Source of the DNA: JBLHKS01 sp047620505
GTDB taxonomy: Bacteria > Verrucomicrobiota > Verrucomicrobiia > Verrucomicrobiales > DEV007
Reading direction: 5' to 3'
Length of the DNA: 26,060 nt
Assembly (NCBI GenBank): GCA_047620505.1
Contig: JBLHKS010000095.1
Coordinates: 1 to 26,060 of the forward strand
The first letter of the stretch is position 1. Every line of letters starts with the position of its first letter. The notes under the pieces were generated by a model. It was not told where the DNA came from. It saw only the letters and a list, made by a program, of their open reading frames with translations, and made no database searches. The translations under genes and the position numbers were made by a program. Shown piece after piece: positions 14,560-24,302 of this stretch.

Positions 14560-16005
14560 ATGATTTCGGCCATGCATCCGTTGCTGATTCTCCTTGTTGG
14601 AATGGCCGTCGTCATGGGCGGCATCCTCGCCTTCCGTTTACACGCCTTCATCGCCTTGATCCTCGGGGCCCTCGTCGTCGCCGCCCTGACCTCGCCCGAC
14701 ATGGTCGAGTCCTACTGGGAAAAGGGCAAAACCGCTGGCGGCGATAAGAGCGTCGAGTGGATGAGCCAACGAATGCGAACCGAAAACGCAGAGCGGCTAT
14801 CGGAAGAGTCGTTCCCTAAATTCGTGACTCGCGGCTTCGGGCTCGGCGCGATGAGCCTGGGAATCGTCATCGCGATGGCCGCGATCATCGGCAAATGCCT
14901 GCTGGAAAGTGGAGCGGCACAGCGAATCGTGATGGGCATCCGGCGACTCTTCGGCGACAAGCGCGCGCCCTTGGCTTTCGCCAGCAGTTCGTTCTTCGTC
15001 GGGATCCCGGTCTTCTTCGACACGGTTTTTTACCTGCTGATGCCAATTGGGAAGGCGATGGCTGCGAAGACGAAGAAAAACTACCTACTCTTGATCCTCT
15101 GCATGGTCGCTGGCGGCACGATGGCTCACTCACTCGTCCCTCCGACACCAGGCCCGCTGCTTGTGGCCGAAAGCCTCGGCGTAAACATCGGCACGATGAT
15201 TCTCGGCGGTCTGATCGTTGGGTCGATCACGGTTGCAGCCGGCTATCTCTACGCCTCCTGGCTTAACAAACGGATGATCATTCCACTGCGGCCCTCGGCA
15301 TTTGACAGTACGGAAACGGTCGAAATCGACGAAGCGAAACTGCCGTCGCTCTGGTTTTCGGTTCTGCCGATTCTGCTGCCGGTCGTGCTGATCGCGGGCG
15401 AAAACATCGTCGATCAGCTCGTCGAGAACGTCCCGACCTGGCTTAAGGTCCTCGGAGACAAAAACGTCGCGCTGACGCTCGCAGCGATCGTCGCGATCGG
15501 CCTCGTGTTATCGCGTCAAGGCCGCTCATTGCGCAACGTCAGCGAATCGATCCAGTCGGCGCTTGGGAGCGGCGGAGTCATCATTTTGATCACCTCGGCC
15601 GGCGGCGCATTCGGCTACTGCCTGAAGCAGACCGGCATCGGCCACACGCTCGGAGATCTCACGCCCGACAGCAAATTCTGGCTCCTGCCCGCCGCGTTCG
15701 CGCTCACCTCGCTCATCCGAATTGCCCAAGGCTCGGCCACGGTCTCGATGATCACCGCGATCGGGATCGTTGCCCCGCTAGCAGCTGCTGGCCTGCCCTA
15801 CAACCCGGTCTATCTCGCTCTGGCGATCGGCTGCGGCTCAAAACCGATCCCTTGGATGAACGACAGTGGCTTCTGGATCATCAGCAAAATGTCCGGCATG
15901 ACAGAGGCCGAAACGCTCAAATCCGTCAGCGTGATGCTCACGATCATGGGGCTCGTCGGCCTGCCCGTGGTCATGTTAGGGGCCTGGCTGTTTCCTTTGG
16001 CTTGA
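14560..16005 (+). CDS. GntP family gluconate/organic-acid permease
   Basis: This 481-residue, strongly hydrophobic protein has about 12 predicted membrane segments. It matches the GntP family of proton-coupled importers of gluconate and related sugar acids. Diagnostic stretches are AIIGKCLLESGAAQRIV, RAPLAFASSSFFVGIPVFFDTVFYLL, and MVAGGTMAHSLVPPTPGPL, with GSATVSMITAIGIVAPL near the C-terminal end. A polar loop after the first two helices (about residues 48-88) is longer than I would expect. The ATG at 14560 is used; a second ATG four codons later is equally possible, and no ribosome site decides. It probably brings in a sugar acid, but the exact substrate is unknown and no gluconate kinase lies nearby. 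Confidence 0.92.
   Translation: MISAMHPLLILLVGMAVVMGGILAFRLHAFIALILGALVVAALTSPDMVESYWEKGKTAGGDKSVEWMSQRMRTENAERLSEESFPKFVTRGFGLGAMSLGIVIAMAAIIGKCLLESGAAQRIVMGIRRLFGDKRAPLAFASSSFFVGIPVFFDTVFYLLMPIGKAMAAKTKKNYLLLILCMVAGGTMAHSLVPPTPGPLLVAESLGVNIGTMILGGLIVGSITVAAGYLYASWLNKRMIIPLRPSAFDSTETVEIDEAKLPSLWFSVLPILLPVVLIAGENIVDQLVENVPTWLKVLGDKNVALTLAAIVAIGLVLSRQGRSLRNVSESIQSALGSGGVIILITSAGGAFGYCLKQTGIGHTLGDLTPDSKFWLLPAAFALTSLIRIAQGSATVSMITAIGIVAPLAAAGLPYNPVYLALAIGCGSKPIPWMNDSGFWIISKMSGMTEAETLKSVSVMLTIMGLVGLPVVMLGAWLFPLA
15780..15789. repeat. AGCAGCTGCT palindrome, copy inside the GntP gene
   Basis: Exact core copy, read as Ala-Ala-Ala (GCA GCT GCT) within a late membrane segment. Confidence 0.8.
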
Positions 16006-16041
16006 GTTTAGATTCGCTCATCCCCGAGTGAGAGCGCCGCC

Positions 16042-17088
16042 TTGATTTTCGCACGCTCTGCGCCAATCTGCCGAATCAACTCGCCAGCGTTCATCAATAT
16101 CCTTCGAGTCGGGTTCATCCTCGTCTCGATGTCAGTCGGGATCTCGCTCGCGATCGGTCTCGAACAATCGTGGTCGGCTGGCTCGCTGATCGGTGCGGCG
16201 TTCGGCGTTCTCATGGCCGGAATCGACATCGCGCTGAAGGATTTCAGCTTTCGCGGATTCTCACATGCCGCGGTAGGACTCTTGATCGGAACCGGCTGCG
16301 CCTGGGTTTTGTCTCAGGTCGGCATTTTTGAAGCGGGAATTTTCGAAGGCGGCGAAGCGGGAACGATTTTCCAGATGGTCCTCTACCTGGGGCTCGGATT
16401 TTTCGGCATGATGATCGCGCTGAGAAGCAACAAGGAGGAATTTTCCTTCATCATTCCCTACGTCCGATTTCGGAGAGATGGCGTACGTGACCAACCGTTG
16501 ATTGCCGACACCAACGCGATCATCGATGGCCGGATTCTCAGGCTTTGCGCAACCGGGTTTCTCTCCGGCGATGTCATCGTGCCGCGTTTCGTGATCAACG
16601 AATTGCAGCATCTCGCGGATTCCAAGGACCCGGTCCGCAGCGGTCGCGGAAAACGCGGATTGGAAGGTCTCGACCGGATGCGAAACGCCGCGAACTTGGA
16701 ATTGACGATTCGTGAGGATGATTTTCCGGATGAAAAGCAGGTCGATGGCAAGCTCGTCGCGCTCGCTCGACTCGCCGGAGGGCGGCTCATCACCAATGAC
16801 GCGAACCTCGGAAAGGTCGCTCGATTGCAGGGAGTCACCGTCCTCAATTTGAACGAGCTGGCCGATGCGATGCGAGTTCAGATGGCGCCTGGAGATGAAA
16901 TTTCCCTGCAACTTGTGAAGGAAGGCAAGGACCCGCACCAAGCGGTCGGCTACCTCCCGGACGGCGCGATGATCGTGGTGAACAACGGAAAACCGCATCT
17001 CGGCGAAACCTGCGATGTGGTCGTGTCAGGCATAACGCAGACTTCCGCTGGTCGGCTGATTTTTGCGAATTTGAAGGAAGAAAAGTAG
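16042..17088 (+). CDS. Membrane-anchored PIN-TRAM protein (YacL-like)
   Basis: Numbering follows a TTG start at 16042, which gives 348 residues; the first ATG (16129) would cut into the first membrane helix, so TTG is preferred but unproven. Three or four membrane segments occupy about residues 17-126. A PIN nuclease domain starts with PLIADTNAIIDGRI near 152, has the acidic FVINELQHLADS segment, and RLITNDANLGKVA; these give the usual acidic metal-binding set. The C-terminal 60 residues are a TRAM domain (AVGYLPDGAMIVVNNG), a small RNA-binding barrel. The arrangement is that of Bacillus YacL, a presumed RNase whose target is not well known. recA follows after 225 bases. Confidence 0.92.
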   Translation: MIFARSAPICRINSPAFINILRVGFILVSMSVGISLAIGLEQSWSAGSLIGAAFGVLMAGIDIALKDFSFRGFSHAAVGLLIGTGCAWVLSQVGIFEAGIFEGGEAGTIFQMVLYLGLGFFGMMIALRSNKEEFSFIIPYVRFRRDGVRDQPLIADTNAIIDGRILRLCATGFLSGDVIVPRFVINELQHLADSKDPVRSGRGKRGLEGLDRMRNAANLELTIREDDFPDEKQVDGKLVALARLAGGRLITNDANLGKVARLQGVTVLNLNELADAMRVQMAPGDEISLQLVKEGKDPHQAVGYLPDGAMIVVNNGKPHLGETCDVVVSGITQTSAGRLIFANLKEEK

Positions 17089-17095
17089 AACCTGC

Positions 17096-17111
17096 TTCAG
17101 CAGTTGCTGAA
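17096..17111. repeat. Palindrome variant TTCAGCAGTTGCTGAA behind the PIN-TRAM gene
   Basis: An inverted repeat with seven-base arms around GT, eight bases after the PIN-TRAM stop. It is a one-base variant (AGCAGTTGCT) of the dispersed palindrome; no T-run follows. Confidence 0.7.
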
Positions 17112-17139
17112 TTCCTCGTCCCCCGCAACCGGAGGAAAA

Positions 17140-17196
17140 ATGGAACCCGTTCGCGATTCTCGCGCCTCAAGGAAATCGCAAGTTGGCGGATCATAA
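17140..17196 (+). CDS. Short leader ORF upstream of recA (18 codons)
   Basis: ATG at 17140 is preceded by GGAGG with four bases between, the clearest Shine-Dalgarno site I noticed in the window. It encodes MEPVRDSRASRKSQVGGS and ends in TAA, with a run of six T a few bases later. It lies 117 bases before the recA start. It may be a real leader peptide, a remnant, or chance; I found no function for it. Confidence 0.35.
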   Translation: MEPVRDSRASRKSQVGGS

Positions 17197-17313
17197 TTTT
17201 TTCGCAATTCAGGCTGGATCACTATTCGCTTGAAGTAACGTTAGGGACATCCGAACATCGCCGACACGGCCCAATCGGGGCCGAGAAACCAAAACCTGAC
17301 GGAACACAAAATC

Positions 17314-18369
<1,056 letters not shown>

Positions 18370-18442
18370 CGCCGGAGTTCGGCTCCAATTCGGCATCTGA
18401 TTTTTACCTTTCGCTTCGCTTGTTTTCCGGCGACGAATCCGG

Positions 18443-19336
18443 ATGCAGACCCGTCGAAACTTCCTTTCCACAACCGCACTGGCCGCAGCAGCTGCTCCCG
18501 GCTTGCTCACTGCTCAGGATGCCGCGCGCAGTTGGCATTTCACGACGTTCACAAAACCGTTTCAACACCTGAGTTATGAGAAAATGGCCGAGGTCATCGC
18601 CGAACTCGGGTTCAACGGGATCGAGGCTCCGATTCGGCCGGGCGGACACGTTTTGCCGGAGCGGATCGAGGAGGATTTGCCGAAATTGGTCGCGGCGCTG
18701 AAGAAGCGCGATCTCGAAGTCACGATCGCTGCGAGCGGGATCAACCAGGTCAACGACGAACAGAGAACGGAAACGGTTTTGCGGGCTCTGGCCGCTCATG
18801 GGATCGGGCGGTTTCGGATGAGCTACTACCGTTATGATCTGGATAAGCCGATTTACGCGCAGCTGGACGAATTTCGGCCGCAGCTGCGGGATTTGATCGC
18901 GATGAGCAAAGAAATCGGGATCAAGCCTGTGTACCAGAACCACTCCGGCTCGAAGTACTGCGGCACGGCGATCTGGGATTTGTTCGACCTCTTCAAGGAG
19001 CACGATCCGGCGCACATCGGCGTCGCTTTCGACATTGGCCACGCGACGGTCGAGGGCTCGAAAGCGTGGCGTCTGAATTACGGGCTGATCGAGGATTACG
19101 TCGACACCGTCTACGCGAAAGAGCCGGCATTTATCGAGAATAAGGTCGTGTTCGGCCCGTTAGGCGAGGGTGCGGTCGACAAGTCTTTTTACAAGCTCGT
19201 CGCCGAGCGCCACACCGGACCGATCAACCTGCATGTCGAGTACCTCGGCCACAAAGACCCGGCGATCGTGCCAAAAGTGATCGAGGCGACCCGGCGCGAT
19301 TTCGCGACGTTGAAGAAATTGTTGGGCGAAGTTTAA
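18443..19336 (+). CDS. Exported sugar phosphate isomerase/epimerase-like TIM-barrel protein
   Basis: This 297-residue protein opens with a Tat signal (TRRNFLSTTALAAAAAPGLL). The rest is the xylose-isomerase-like TIM barrel (AP_endonuc_2 family): GFNGIEAPI, a long alpha/beta series, HIGVAFDIGHATVEG, and LHVEYLG near the C-terminus, which carry the Glu/Asp/His residues that bind metal in the family. Members isomerise or epimerise sugars and inositols; exported Tat versions are common in Planctomycetota and Verrucomicrobiota but mostly uncharacterised. It ends nine bases from the convergent Gfo/Idh gene, a frequent functional neighbour, so an extracytoplasmic sugar-modifying step is plausible. 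The substrate is not evident. Confidence 0.88.
   Translation: MQTRRNFLSTTALAAAAAPGLLTAQDAARSWHFTTFTKPFQHLSYEKMAEVIAELGFNGIEAPIRPGGHVLPERIEEDLPKLVAALKKRDLEVTIAASGINQVNDEQRTETVLRALAAHGIGRFRMSYYRYDLDKPIYAQLDEFRPQLRDLIAMSKEIGIKPVYQNHSGSKYCGTAIWDLFDLFKEHDPAHIGVAFDIGHATVEGSKAWRLNYGLIEDYVDTVYAKEPAFIENKVVFGPLGEGAVDKSFYKLVAERHTGPINLHVEYLGHKDPAIVPKVIEATRRDFATLKKLLGEV
18487..18496. repeat. AGCAGCTGCT palindrome, copy inside the isomerase signal peptide
   Basis: Exact core copy, read as part of an alanine run in the Tat signal peptide. Confidence 0.75.
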
Positions 19337-19345
19337 CGTCGCGGC

Positions 19346-20383
19346 TCAGAGATCGACCCGCTTGCTGCCGTTCTTCGCGCTTTCGTAAATCGCGCAGATC
19401 AGCGCAACGGCTTTCCGCGCTTCGGCACCGCCGATCGACGGCGCACGGCCTTCGCTGATCGCCGTGACGACGTCTTCGAAGTTCCGCTGATGTCCGGTGA
19501 AATTGATCGCCGTCGGATCCGCCGCGCCCAAGCCAGCTCCCGCGCCCTCCATCATCGTCTTGCGGACTTCCTCGTCCTCAGGCGTTTCCTCGGTGAATTC
19601 CCAGTGCCGAAATTGTTCATCGGCGAGAAAAACCGAGCCCTTGTCGCCTGACAAATTCACCTCAGCCGGATGCCCCGGCCAACAAGTCGTCGCGCCTTGG
19701 ATCACGCCGCGAGCGCCGTTTTTGAATTCTAACATCGCCACAGCGGTGTCTTCGACTTCGATCCCGGTGTGAGCGAGACAGCCCATCGATGCGCAGACGC
19801 TTTTGACGTCGCCGACGAGATAAATCAGCTGATCGATGAGGTGAATGCTCTGATTCATGAGCGCGCCGCCGCCGTCCAGCGCCCAGGTTCCGCGCCAAGC
19901 ACCAGAGTCGTAGTAGGCCTGATCGCGAAACCATTTCACCTTCGCGTCCGCCATCGTCAGCGTTCCGAATCGTTCGCCATCGACCGCTTTTTTGAAGACC
20001 TCCATCGCTGGATGAAATCGCCGGTTGAAAATCCCTGACAAGGTCACTCCCGCTTTTGCGCAGGCCTCGATCATCTGATCAATTCGCTCTGGCGTGACTT
20101 CGAGCGGCTTTTCGCAAACGATATGTTTGCCAGCAGCAGCTGCGGCGAGCGCGGGCTCGAGATGCGCTCCGGACGGCGTCGCGATCGTCACGATTTCCAG
20201 CTCCGGGTCGGCGAGAAACTCGTCCAGATTCGTGAAGCCTTTGCAGCCGTGTTCCTTCGCCGATTCCTCGACAGCTTCAGCCCTGCGGCCGAAGATAGAG
20301 TGCAGTTCCCCGCCGGCCATCGCTTTGATGGCCTGGGCGTGGAAGTTGGCGATCATGCCCGCGCCGATAATTCCGAATTTCAT
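19346..20383 (-). CDS. Gfo/Idh/MocA family oxidoreductase
   Basis: This 345-residue protein has an N-terminal NAD(P) fold (FGIIGAGMIA at 3-12), the EKP motif at 91-93 (CEKPLEVTP) with its catalytic Lys, and GGGALMNQSIHLID at 171-184 with the His/Asp pair of the substrate domain. It has no signal peptide, so it is cytoplasmic, unlike the convergent isomerase-like protein. The family oxidises or reduces sugars, inositols and related polyols. It lies 45 bases downstream of the NRAMP-like transporter gene on the same strand, so the two may be co-transcribed. The substrate cannot be set from sequence alone. Confidence 0.93.
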   Translation of the reverse strand: MKFGIIGAGMIANFHAQAIKAMAGGELHSIFGRRAEAVEESAKEHGCKGFTNLDEFLADPELEIVTIATPSGAHLEPALAAAAAGKHIVCEKPLEVTPERIDQMIEACAKAGVTLSGIFNRRFHPAMEVFKKAVDGERFGTLTMADAKVKWFRDQAYYDSGAWRGTWALDGGGALMNQSIHLIDQLIYLVGDVKSVCASMGCLAHTGIEVEDTAVAMLEFKNGARGVIQGATTCWPGHPAEVNLSGDKGSVFLADEQFRHWEFTEETPEDEEVRKTMMEGAGAGLGAADPTAINFTGHQRNFEDVVTAISEGRAPSIGGAEARKAVALICAIYESAKNGSKRVDL

Positions 20384-20428
20384 AAATCGTTTCGCTCGGT
20401 TGTTTTGTTCTTTGTTCCTGGTGCTTTG

Positions 20429-22252
20429 TTAGTTGCCTAAAGAGACGCGCTTTTCGTTCTTCAGGAATCCTAACGTGCCGACAATGAACATCACCGCGAG
20501 GATCGCGACGCCGATCTTGCCGAACGGAATTCCGCCGAACTTTTTGGCCCAGATGCCCCAGACCGACGCTCCAGTCGCAACGACGGTGGCGAAGATCATG
20601 AGAACGTTCCAGATGACTCGCGAGCGGCCTTTCGGACGGGCGTCACCGAGGACGGCTTTGCTGTTCATCAAGAGTAGGAAAGTGAAGTAGGCGATCGGTA
20701 GCATCGCGCCGCCAGCAACCGAAGTCGGCGTCGCTAGCGCAGCAGCAGCTCCGGCCCAGATGAACGGTCCGGAGATTCCGACGAGGCCCGGAAGGGTGCT
20801 GCCGATTTTGAAGGTCGAGCCTGTGGGTTCGACGCCGAACATTTCGGAAATCGCGAAGCCGTTGATCAGCATGAGGATGATGATCGTCGACAGCGCCATG
20901 CCGAAAACGCCGATGCCGAAGATTCGCTGCGACCACTCTTTTCCGGCGAGCGGAGCGAGCGTGTCGGCGAGTTTGAGATTTCCGCGTTCGGCGATTTTGG
21001 CCGCCAGTTGACGTTCGGCGACCGGAAACAAGTCGTAGATTTCGTCGATGTCGCGTTTGGCGGAATGCGCGGTGGCATCGGCATCAGATGCATCGGCTGC
21101 GTTGGCCACGGCTTTCGCGGCGGCGGCCTTCAATTTGGCATCGTTGTATGTTTTTTTCAGGTCTTTGATTTTGGCGAATTCGGTCTTCAGAGTGGAATCC
21201 GGATTTTCTTTGGCGATCGCATCCGCTCGAGCGCCGAGATATTTGTCGAAATCTCCAACGCTTTTCGCGGCGTAATTTCCGCGCAGGATCGAATCCATCA
21301 CGTCCTCGTGCTGATTGTGAAACTGAGCAGCTGCTGCGATGACGACGCAGCCGGTAGCGAGGACAAATGGGACGATCAAACCGATCGAAAGGTCGAAAAT
21401 CGCGAGCGGCCGATGCTCTTTGCCCCAGCCCTTGCGCAGCATCGAGTATGGCAGGAGAAAGGTCATGTTGATCCCGACCGCAGTCGCGAACGCCGTGATG
21501 ATTTTGTCGCGCTGCTTGGCTTCGATAATCCCATTCCAATAAGCCGAAGCGTCGCCGCCGGTCGCTTCGATTGCCGGAACGAGCGTCGGTGCCGGATTGG
21601 TCAGGAGCGAGAAATTCGGGAGGAATCCCTTGAAGACAGCGCCCCAGTTGAGCCCTTCCATCGTGAGGACGATCACCACGCCGAAGAACGACAAAACGAC
21701 GATCCCGACCAGGATTTTGAGGATCATCTCGAACGCTTTGATTCCTTTGCTGCCCGAGTTGTAGAACGAGACGACAAAGAAGGCGATCGCGAAGAGCCCG
21801 ATCGAAATGATCCACATTCCGGTCGGCGTATCGAGGGCCGGGATGAGGTTTTTCTGAACCGCCGCCGTGCCGAGCGCGAACTGCGGCAGACACCAGACGA
21901 TGTTTGCCATGACGGTCGCGATGAGCCAGCCCCAGCCGAGAACCGGGCTGAGATTCTCGTTAATCGCACCGAACGGTTTCCTGCCGATCGTCAGCGTAAC
22001 GTAGGAAATCGCCGCCAGCATGATCACGCCGAGCACCATCGCGAACGGCTGAAGCCACATCATGCTGAAACCCATGATCACCCCAAGGTAGAGCGAGCCC
22101 GCGAGCGAGCCTCCACCGAGAGTGATCGCCCCCTGCAGCCAGCCGGGGCCGCTGCGTTTGGTGTAAAAACCGAGGCGGCTGAAAAGCGGCTTCTGGTTAA
22201 TTTCTGCGAGTTCGGCGCGCTCCTGGGCGATGGGATCGGAATCGGAATCCAT
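20429..22252 (-). CDS. NRAMP-like membrane transporter with a large soluble insert
   Basis: This 607-residue membrane protein resembles NRAMP/SLC11-type carriers in its first helices (SGPGWLQGAITLGGGSLAGS at 34-53, where NRAMPs have GPG and the DPGN metal site) and in overall helix order. DPGN is not present; the position reads GGGSLAGS, so manganese or iron transport should not be assumed. A hydrophilic insert of about 128 residues (309-436), helical and rich in Ala, Lys and Asp, splits the membrane domain between two helices. NRAMP-related proteins of this sort are seen in Planctomycetota-type genomes without known cargo. It is upstream of the Gfo/Idh gene on the same strand; a sugar-related cargo is only a guess from this context. 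Confidence 0.75.
   Translation of the reverse strand: MDSDSDPIAQERAELAEINQKPLFSRLGFYTKRSGPGWLQGAITLGGGSLAGSLYLGVIMGFSMMWLQPFAMVLGVIMLAAISYVTLTIGRKPFGAINENLSPVLGWGWLIATVMANIVWCLPQFALGTAAVQKNLIPALDTPTGMWIISIGLFAIAFFVVSFYNSGSKGIKAFEMILKILVGIVVLSFFGVVIVLTMEGLNWGAVFKGFLPNFSLLTNPAPTLVPAIEATGGDASAYWNGIIEAKQRDKIITAFATAVGINMTFLLPYSMLRKGWGKEHRPLAIFDLSIGLIVPFVLATGCVVIAAAAQFHNQHEDVMDSILRGNYAAKSVGDFDKYLGARADAIAKENPDSTLKTEFAKIKDLKKTYNDAKLKAAAAKAVANAADASDADATAHSAKRDIDEIYDLFPVAERQLAAKIAERGNLKLADTLAPLAGKEWSQRIFGIGVFGMALSTIIILMLINGFAISEMFGVEPTGSTFKIGSTLPGLVGISGPFIWAGAAAALATPTSVAGGAMLPIAYFTFLLLMNSKAVLGDARPKGRSRVIWNVLMIFATVVATGASVWGIWAKKFGGIPFGKIGVAILAVMFIVGTLGFLKNEKRVSLGN
21326..21335. repeat. AGCAGCTGCT palindrome, copy inside the transporter gene
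   Basis: Exact core copy, read as Ala-Ala-Ala just before the soluble insert. Confidence 0.75.
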
Positions 22253-22290
22253 AACGTGATTGGTTAAAATGTGGCGGGTTTTCGATGCAG

Positions 22291-22305
22291 CCCGAAAAAG
22301 TCGGG
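22291..22305. terminator. Small hairpin between the Rpn-like gene and the transporter gene
   Basis: CCCGA-AAAAG-TCGGG forms a five-base-pair stem. It lies 82 bases behind the Rpn-like stop and in front of the transporter start. There is no T-run after it on the minus strand, so a terminator role is weakly supported. Confidence 0.2.
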
Positions 22306-22386
22306 TCCGCCGATTGTAGGGGGGTCGCCAACGCCGTCAAGACGCGGGTTCGCTCGATTCTGTCCCGGGCAAGCGATTTGCCGAAA

Positions 22387-23313
22387 TCAGGGGTGTTCGG
22401 CCAACCAGCTTTCGAGGTCGGCAACGCCCTCAAATCGAAGCATCGCGACGCCGAGATTGTTGGCGTCTTCGGCTGAAAGCTCGCCAATCCGATTTTGCAG
22501 GGCTTCATCAAGTTTTTGGTCACAAGCAGCCTCAAGCATATGGACAAGCAGGCCGGCCCGGCCTTTTTCGATTCCGAGCTGCTCGATGGAGGTAACGTAA
22601 TTCATTTTCAACTCTACTTCGGTTTTCGCGACATTTTCAAGAAAGCGCCGTCGCAGATCATCGCGCAAGTGCATCATCCAGTCAATCAAACGGAAAATCT
22701 CCTGAAACTCGTGTCTTGGCAGACCGAGCCGGTAGAGATTTCTCAGCAGCTGCCACTTCGCGTCGAATCGCCCTTCGGGATCACCTGCCGTCCGCAGCGC
22801 CGCGATCTGAGCCCTTGCCATCATTGGAATTAAAGAAAAATCGTCCTTCCAATCGTGGTTCAGCTTCGCGGTGAGCTTGCAGGTCGGGAATTCGATCGCG
22901 TGCTTGAAATCTTCGCAGACGTATTCGTAGCACGCCGGTTTCCACGTCCGACTCAAATCACAACGCACGATCAGCGTGATCACCGGCGCGCCCCGGATCC
23001 ACACCAAGCCGCAATTGTAGAAAAACGCCCGTTCCACAAACGCGCTTCGATAGTCCGTTTGAAACTCGATGTGAAACCAGATCCAGGCCTCGCCGCCATC
23101 GATAAAACGCACTTTGCGAAGCGTATCGACGAAATCGTTGCGCTCTTGCGGTTCGCCAATGATCTGGCTCAACTCCGTCGCGCCCGATTCGGTCGCCTTA
23201 GACCAATCCACGAGCGCCGCGTGCCGCGGAAAACCCCACTTCAACAATCGCTCGAAATGCTCGTCGCCAGCCGCCTTCCACGGGCCGTCAAAATCGCTGT
23301 CCTGCTCCGCCAT
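22387..23313 (-). CDS. Rpn/PD-(D/E)XK nuclease family protein with DUF4351-like C-terminus
   Basis: This 308-residue protein follows the Rpn (recombination-promoting nuclease) family, often annotated as a putative transposase. It begins with DGPWKAAGDEHFERLLKWGFP, then ALVDWSKATE and LRKVRFIDGGEAWIWFHIEFQTD, where Glu-x-Gln is the catalytic strand of the PD-(D/E)XK fold, then FVERAFFYNCGL. The last 60 residues (LDEALQNRIGELSAEDANNLG...LESWLAEHP) resemble DUF4351. Rpn proteins cleave DNA and promote recA-independent recombination in E. coli; others are mobile or defence-associated. No terminal repeats or second transposase gene is seen, so this copy is not shown to be mobile. Confidence 0.85.
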   Translation of the reverse strand: MAEQDSDFDGPWKAAGDEHFERLLKWGFPRHAALVDWSKATESGATELSQIIGEPQERNDFVDTLRKVRFIDGGEAWIWFHIEFQTDYRSAFVERAFFYNCGLVWIRGAPVITLIVRCDLSRTWKPACYEYVCEDFKHAIEFPTCKLTAKLNHDWKDDFSLIPMMARAQIAALRTAGDPEGRFDAKWQLLRNLYRLGLPRHEFQEIFRLIDWMMHLRDDLRRRFLENVAKTEVELKMNYVTSIEQLGIEKGRAGLLVHMLEAACDQKLDEALQNRIGELSAEDANNLGVAMLRFEGVADLESWLAEHP

Positions 23314-23350
23314 CCGGCGATGATTTTACCGCGAATGCCCAGCCTCGCAA

Positions 23351-23364
23351 CCAGCAGCTGCTGG
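23351..23364. repeat. Palindrome CCAGCAGCTGCTGG directly behind the lipoprotein gene
   Basis: A perfect 14-base palindrome that abuts the lipoprotein stop codon (23365-23367, minus strand) with no base between. Confidence 0.85.
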
Positions 23365-24216
23365 CTACTCCGGCGGAGTAGCAAATTCGCGCGGAAATGG
23401 GTCAGCGCCGATCCGAACATCGAGCCCGTCGCGCCACAGAAGCGGATTGTGGCCGTTCTCCGGAAACACCGCGATCCCGACCACACCGACGTTCCGGGAG
23501 TTGCCGTGCCGGCGCTCAGCGTAGGAATTCGACACGCTGCTGAAGCGGAAAGCCGCGACCGAATCCGAGTTCTCACGGAATCCATCGATCGTGAGCGTCC
23601 GCCCCGGATGAACGAGGTAGCCGCGCCTTTTGTAGGACGCCGGATTGCCATCGAGCACATCGAGCCCATCGACCGAGACGACCACTTCAAGGGCGGCCTT
23701 CGTCTTGTTTTTCATCCAAATCACGTAGCGATCGCCCTTCTCGCCGGCAAAGAACCAGTCGCCTTCCGCTGAAAACGATCGCAGAAATCCGCCGCCGCCC
23801 TTCTTCAGGCCGACCTCAAGCGCGCCTTTCGCAGCTGAAAACGCGCCCGTTCGCCGCCAGGCAAAACCGGTGGTGTTCGCCATCGCCTTCGCGCCCTCCT
23901 CGTCGTTGTAGAAAAATTTCGCCGTCGCCCACGGCCTCGTTTTCCCGCCTCGGCTGAATTCGCGCGCCGCAACCTTCGAATTTCGGTGCTCGCCCCACTT
24001 CGTGCCCAGTCCGGGACGGCTTTCGACCGGCTTGGCCGCGACCTCCCTTGATGGCGCGAAAACCGAACCTCTCACTGCCGCCCCGTCCCAACTCTGAGGC
24101 ATGTTATGGGGCGCGTTGCTGATTCTCTCGCCTGAATACGGCTGCTTCGTTGTGGAACAGCCGCTCAGAATCACGGCGAAAGAGGCAAGCAAAGAGAGGT
24201 GGCTGAGATTTTTCAT
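23365..24216 (-). CDS. Lipoprotein of unknown function
   Basis: I choose the ATG at 24216 over the GTG at 24252 because it starts a clean lipoprotein signal: MKNLSHLSLLASFAVILSGC with the lipobox Cys at residue 20. The mature protein has about 264 residues. The first part is low in structure (basic, Pro/Ser-rich); the second has beta-strand-like segments such as DRYVIWMKNKTKAALEVVVSVDGLDVLDG, SYKRRGYLVHPGRTLTIDGF and VGVVGIAVFPE, suggesting a beta-sandwich. I do not recognise a named family. It diverges from blaI-like regulation genes and has one of the two candidate operator elements 15 bases before its ATG, so it may belong to the BlaI regulon. Confidence 0.8.
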   Translation of the reverse strand: MKNLSHLSLLASFAVILSGCSTTKQPYSGERISNAPHNMPQSWDGAAVRGSVFAPSREVAAKPVESRPGLGTKWGEHRNSKVAAREFSRGGKTRPWATAKFFYNDEEGAKAMANTTGFAWRRTGAFSAAKGALEVGLKKGGGGFLRSFSAEGDWFFAGEKGDRYVIWMKNKTKAALEVVVSVDGLDVLDGNPASYKRRGYLVHPGRTLTIDGFRENSDSVAAFRFSSVSNSYAERRHGNSRNVGVVGIAVFPENGHNPLLWRDGLDVRIGADPFPREFATPPE

Positions 24217-24230
24217 GGAGTTGGTTACTT

Positions 24231-24244
24231 GCTGAAAATTTAGC
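24231..24244. promoter_or_regulatory. Candidate BlaI operator, lipoprotein side
   Basis: GCTGAAAATTTAGC is an imperfect palindrome. It matches the element at 24303-24316 in 12 of 14 positions and lies 15 bases upstream of the lipoprotein ATG. Placement fits a repressor site; binding is inferred. Confidence 0.45.
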
Positions 24245-24302
24245 ATCTTCACTTGAAGTCAACGAATTTTGCGATAAAAGCTGGTTGAAGCGCAAGCACC
24301 GT

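Noticed and set aside
21008..22267. A 419-codon plus-strand open frame opposite the transporter
   Set aside because: It is an antisense shadow of a clear membrane protein; its Arg/Asp/Glu-rich product is typical of reading GC-rich genes backwards.
22387..23313. An insertion sequence around the Rpn-like gene
   Set aside because: I see no terminal inverted repeats, target duplications or second transposase gene; the family's transposase label is a historical annotation.
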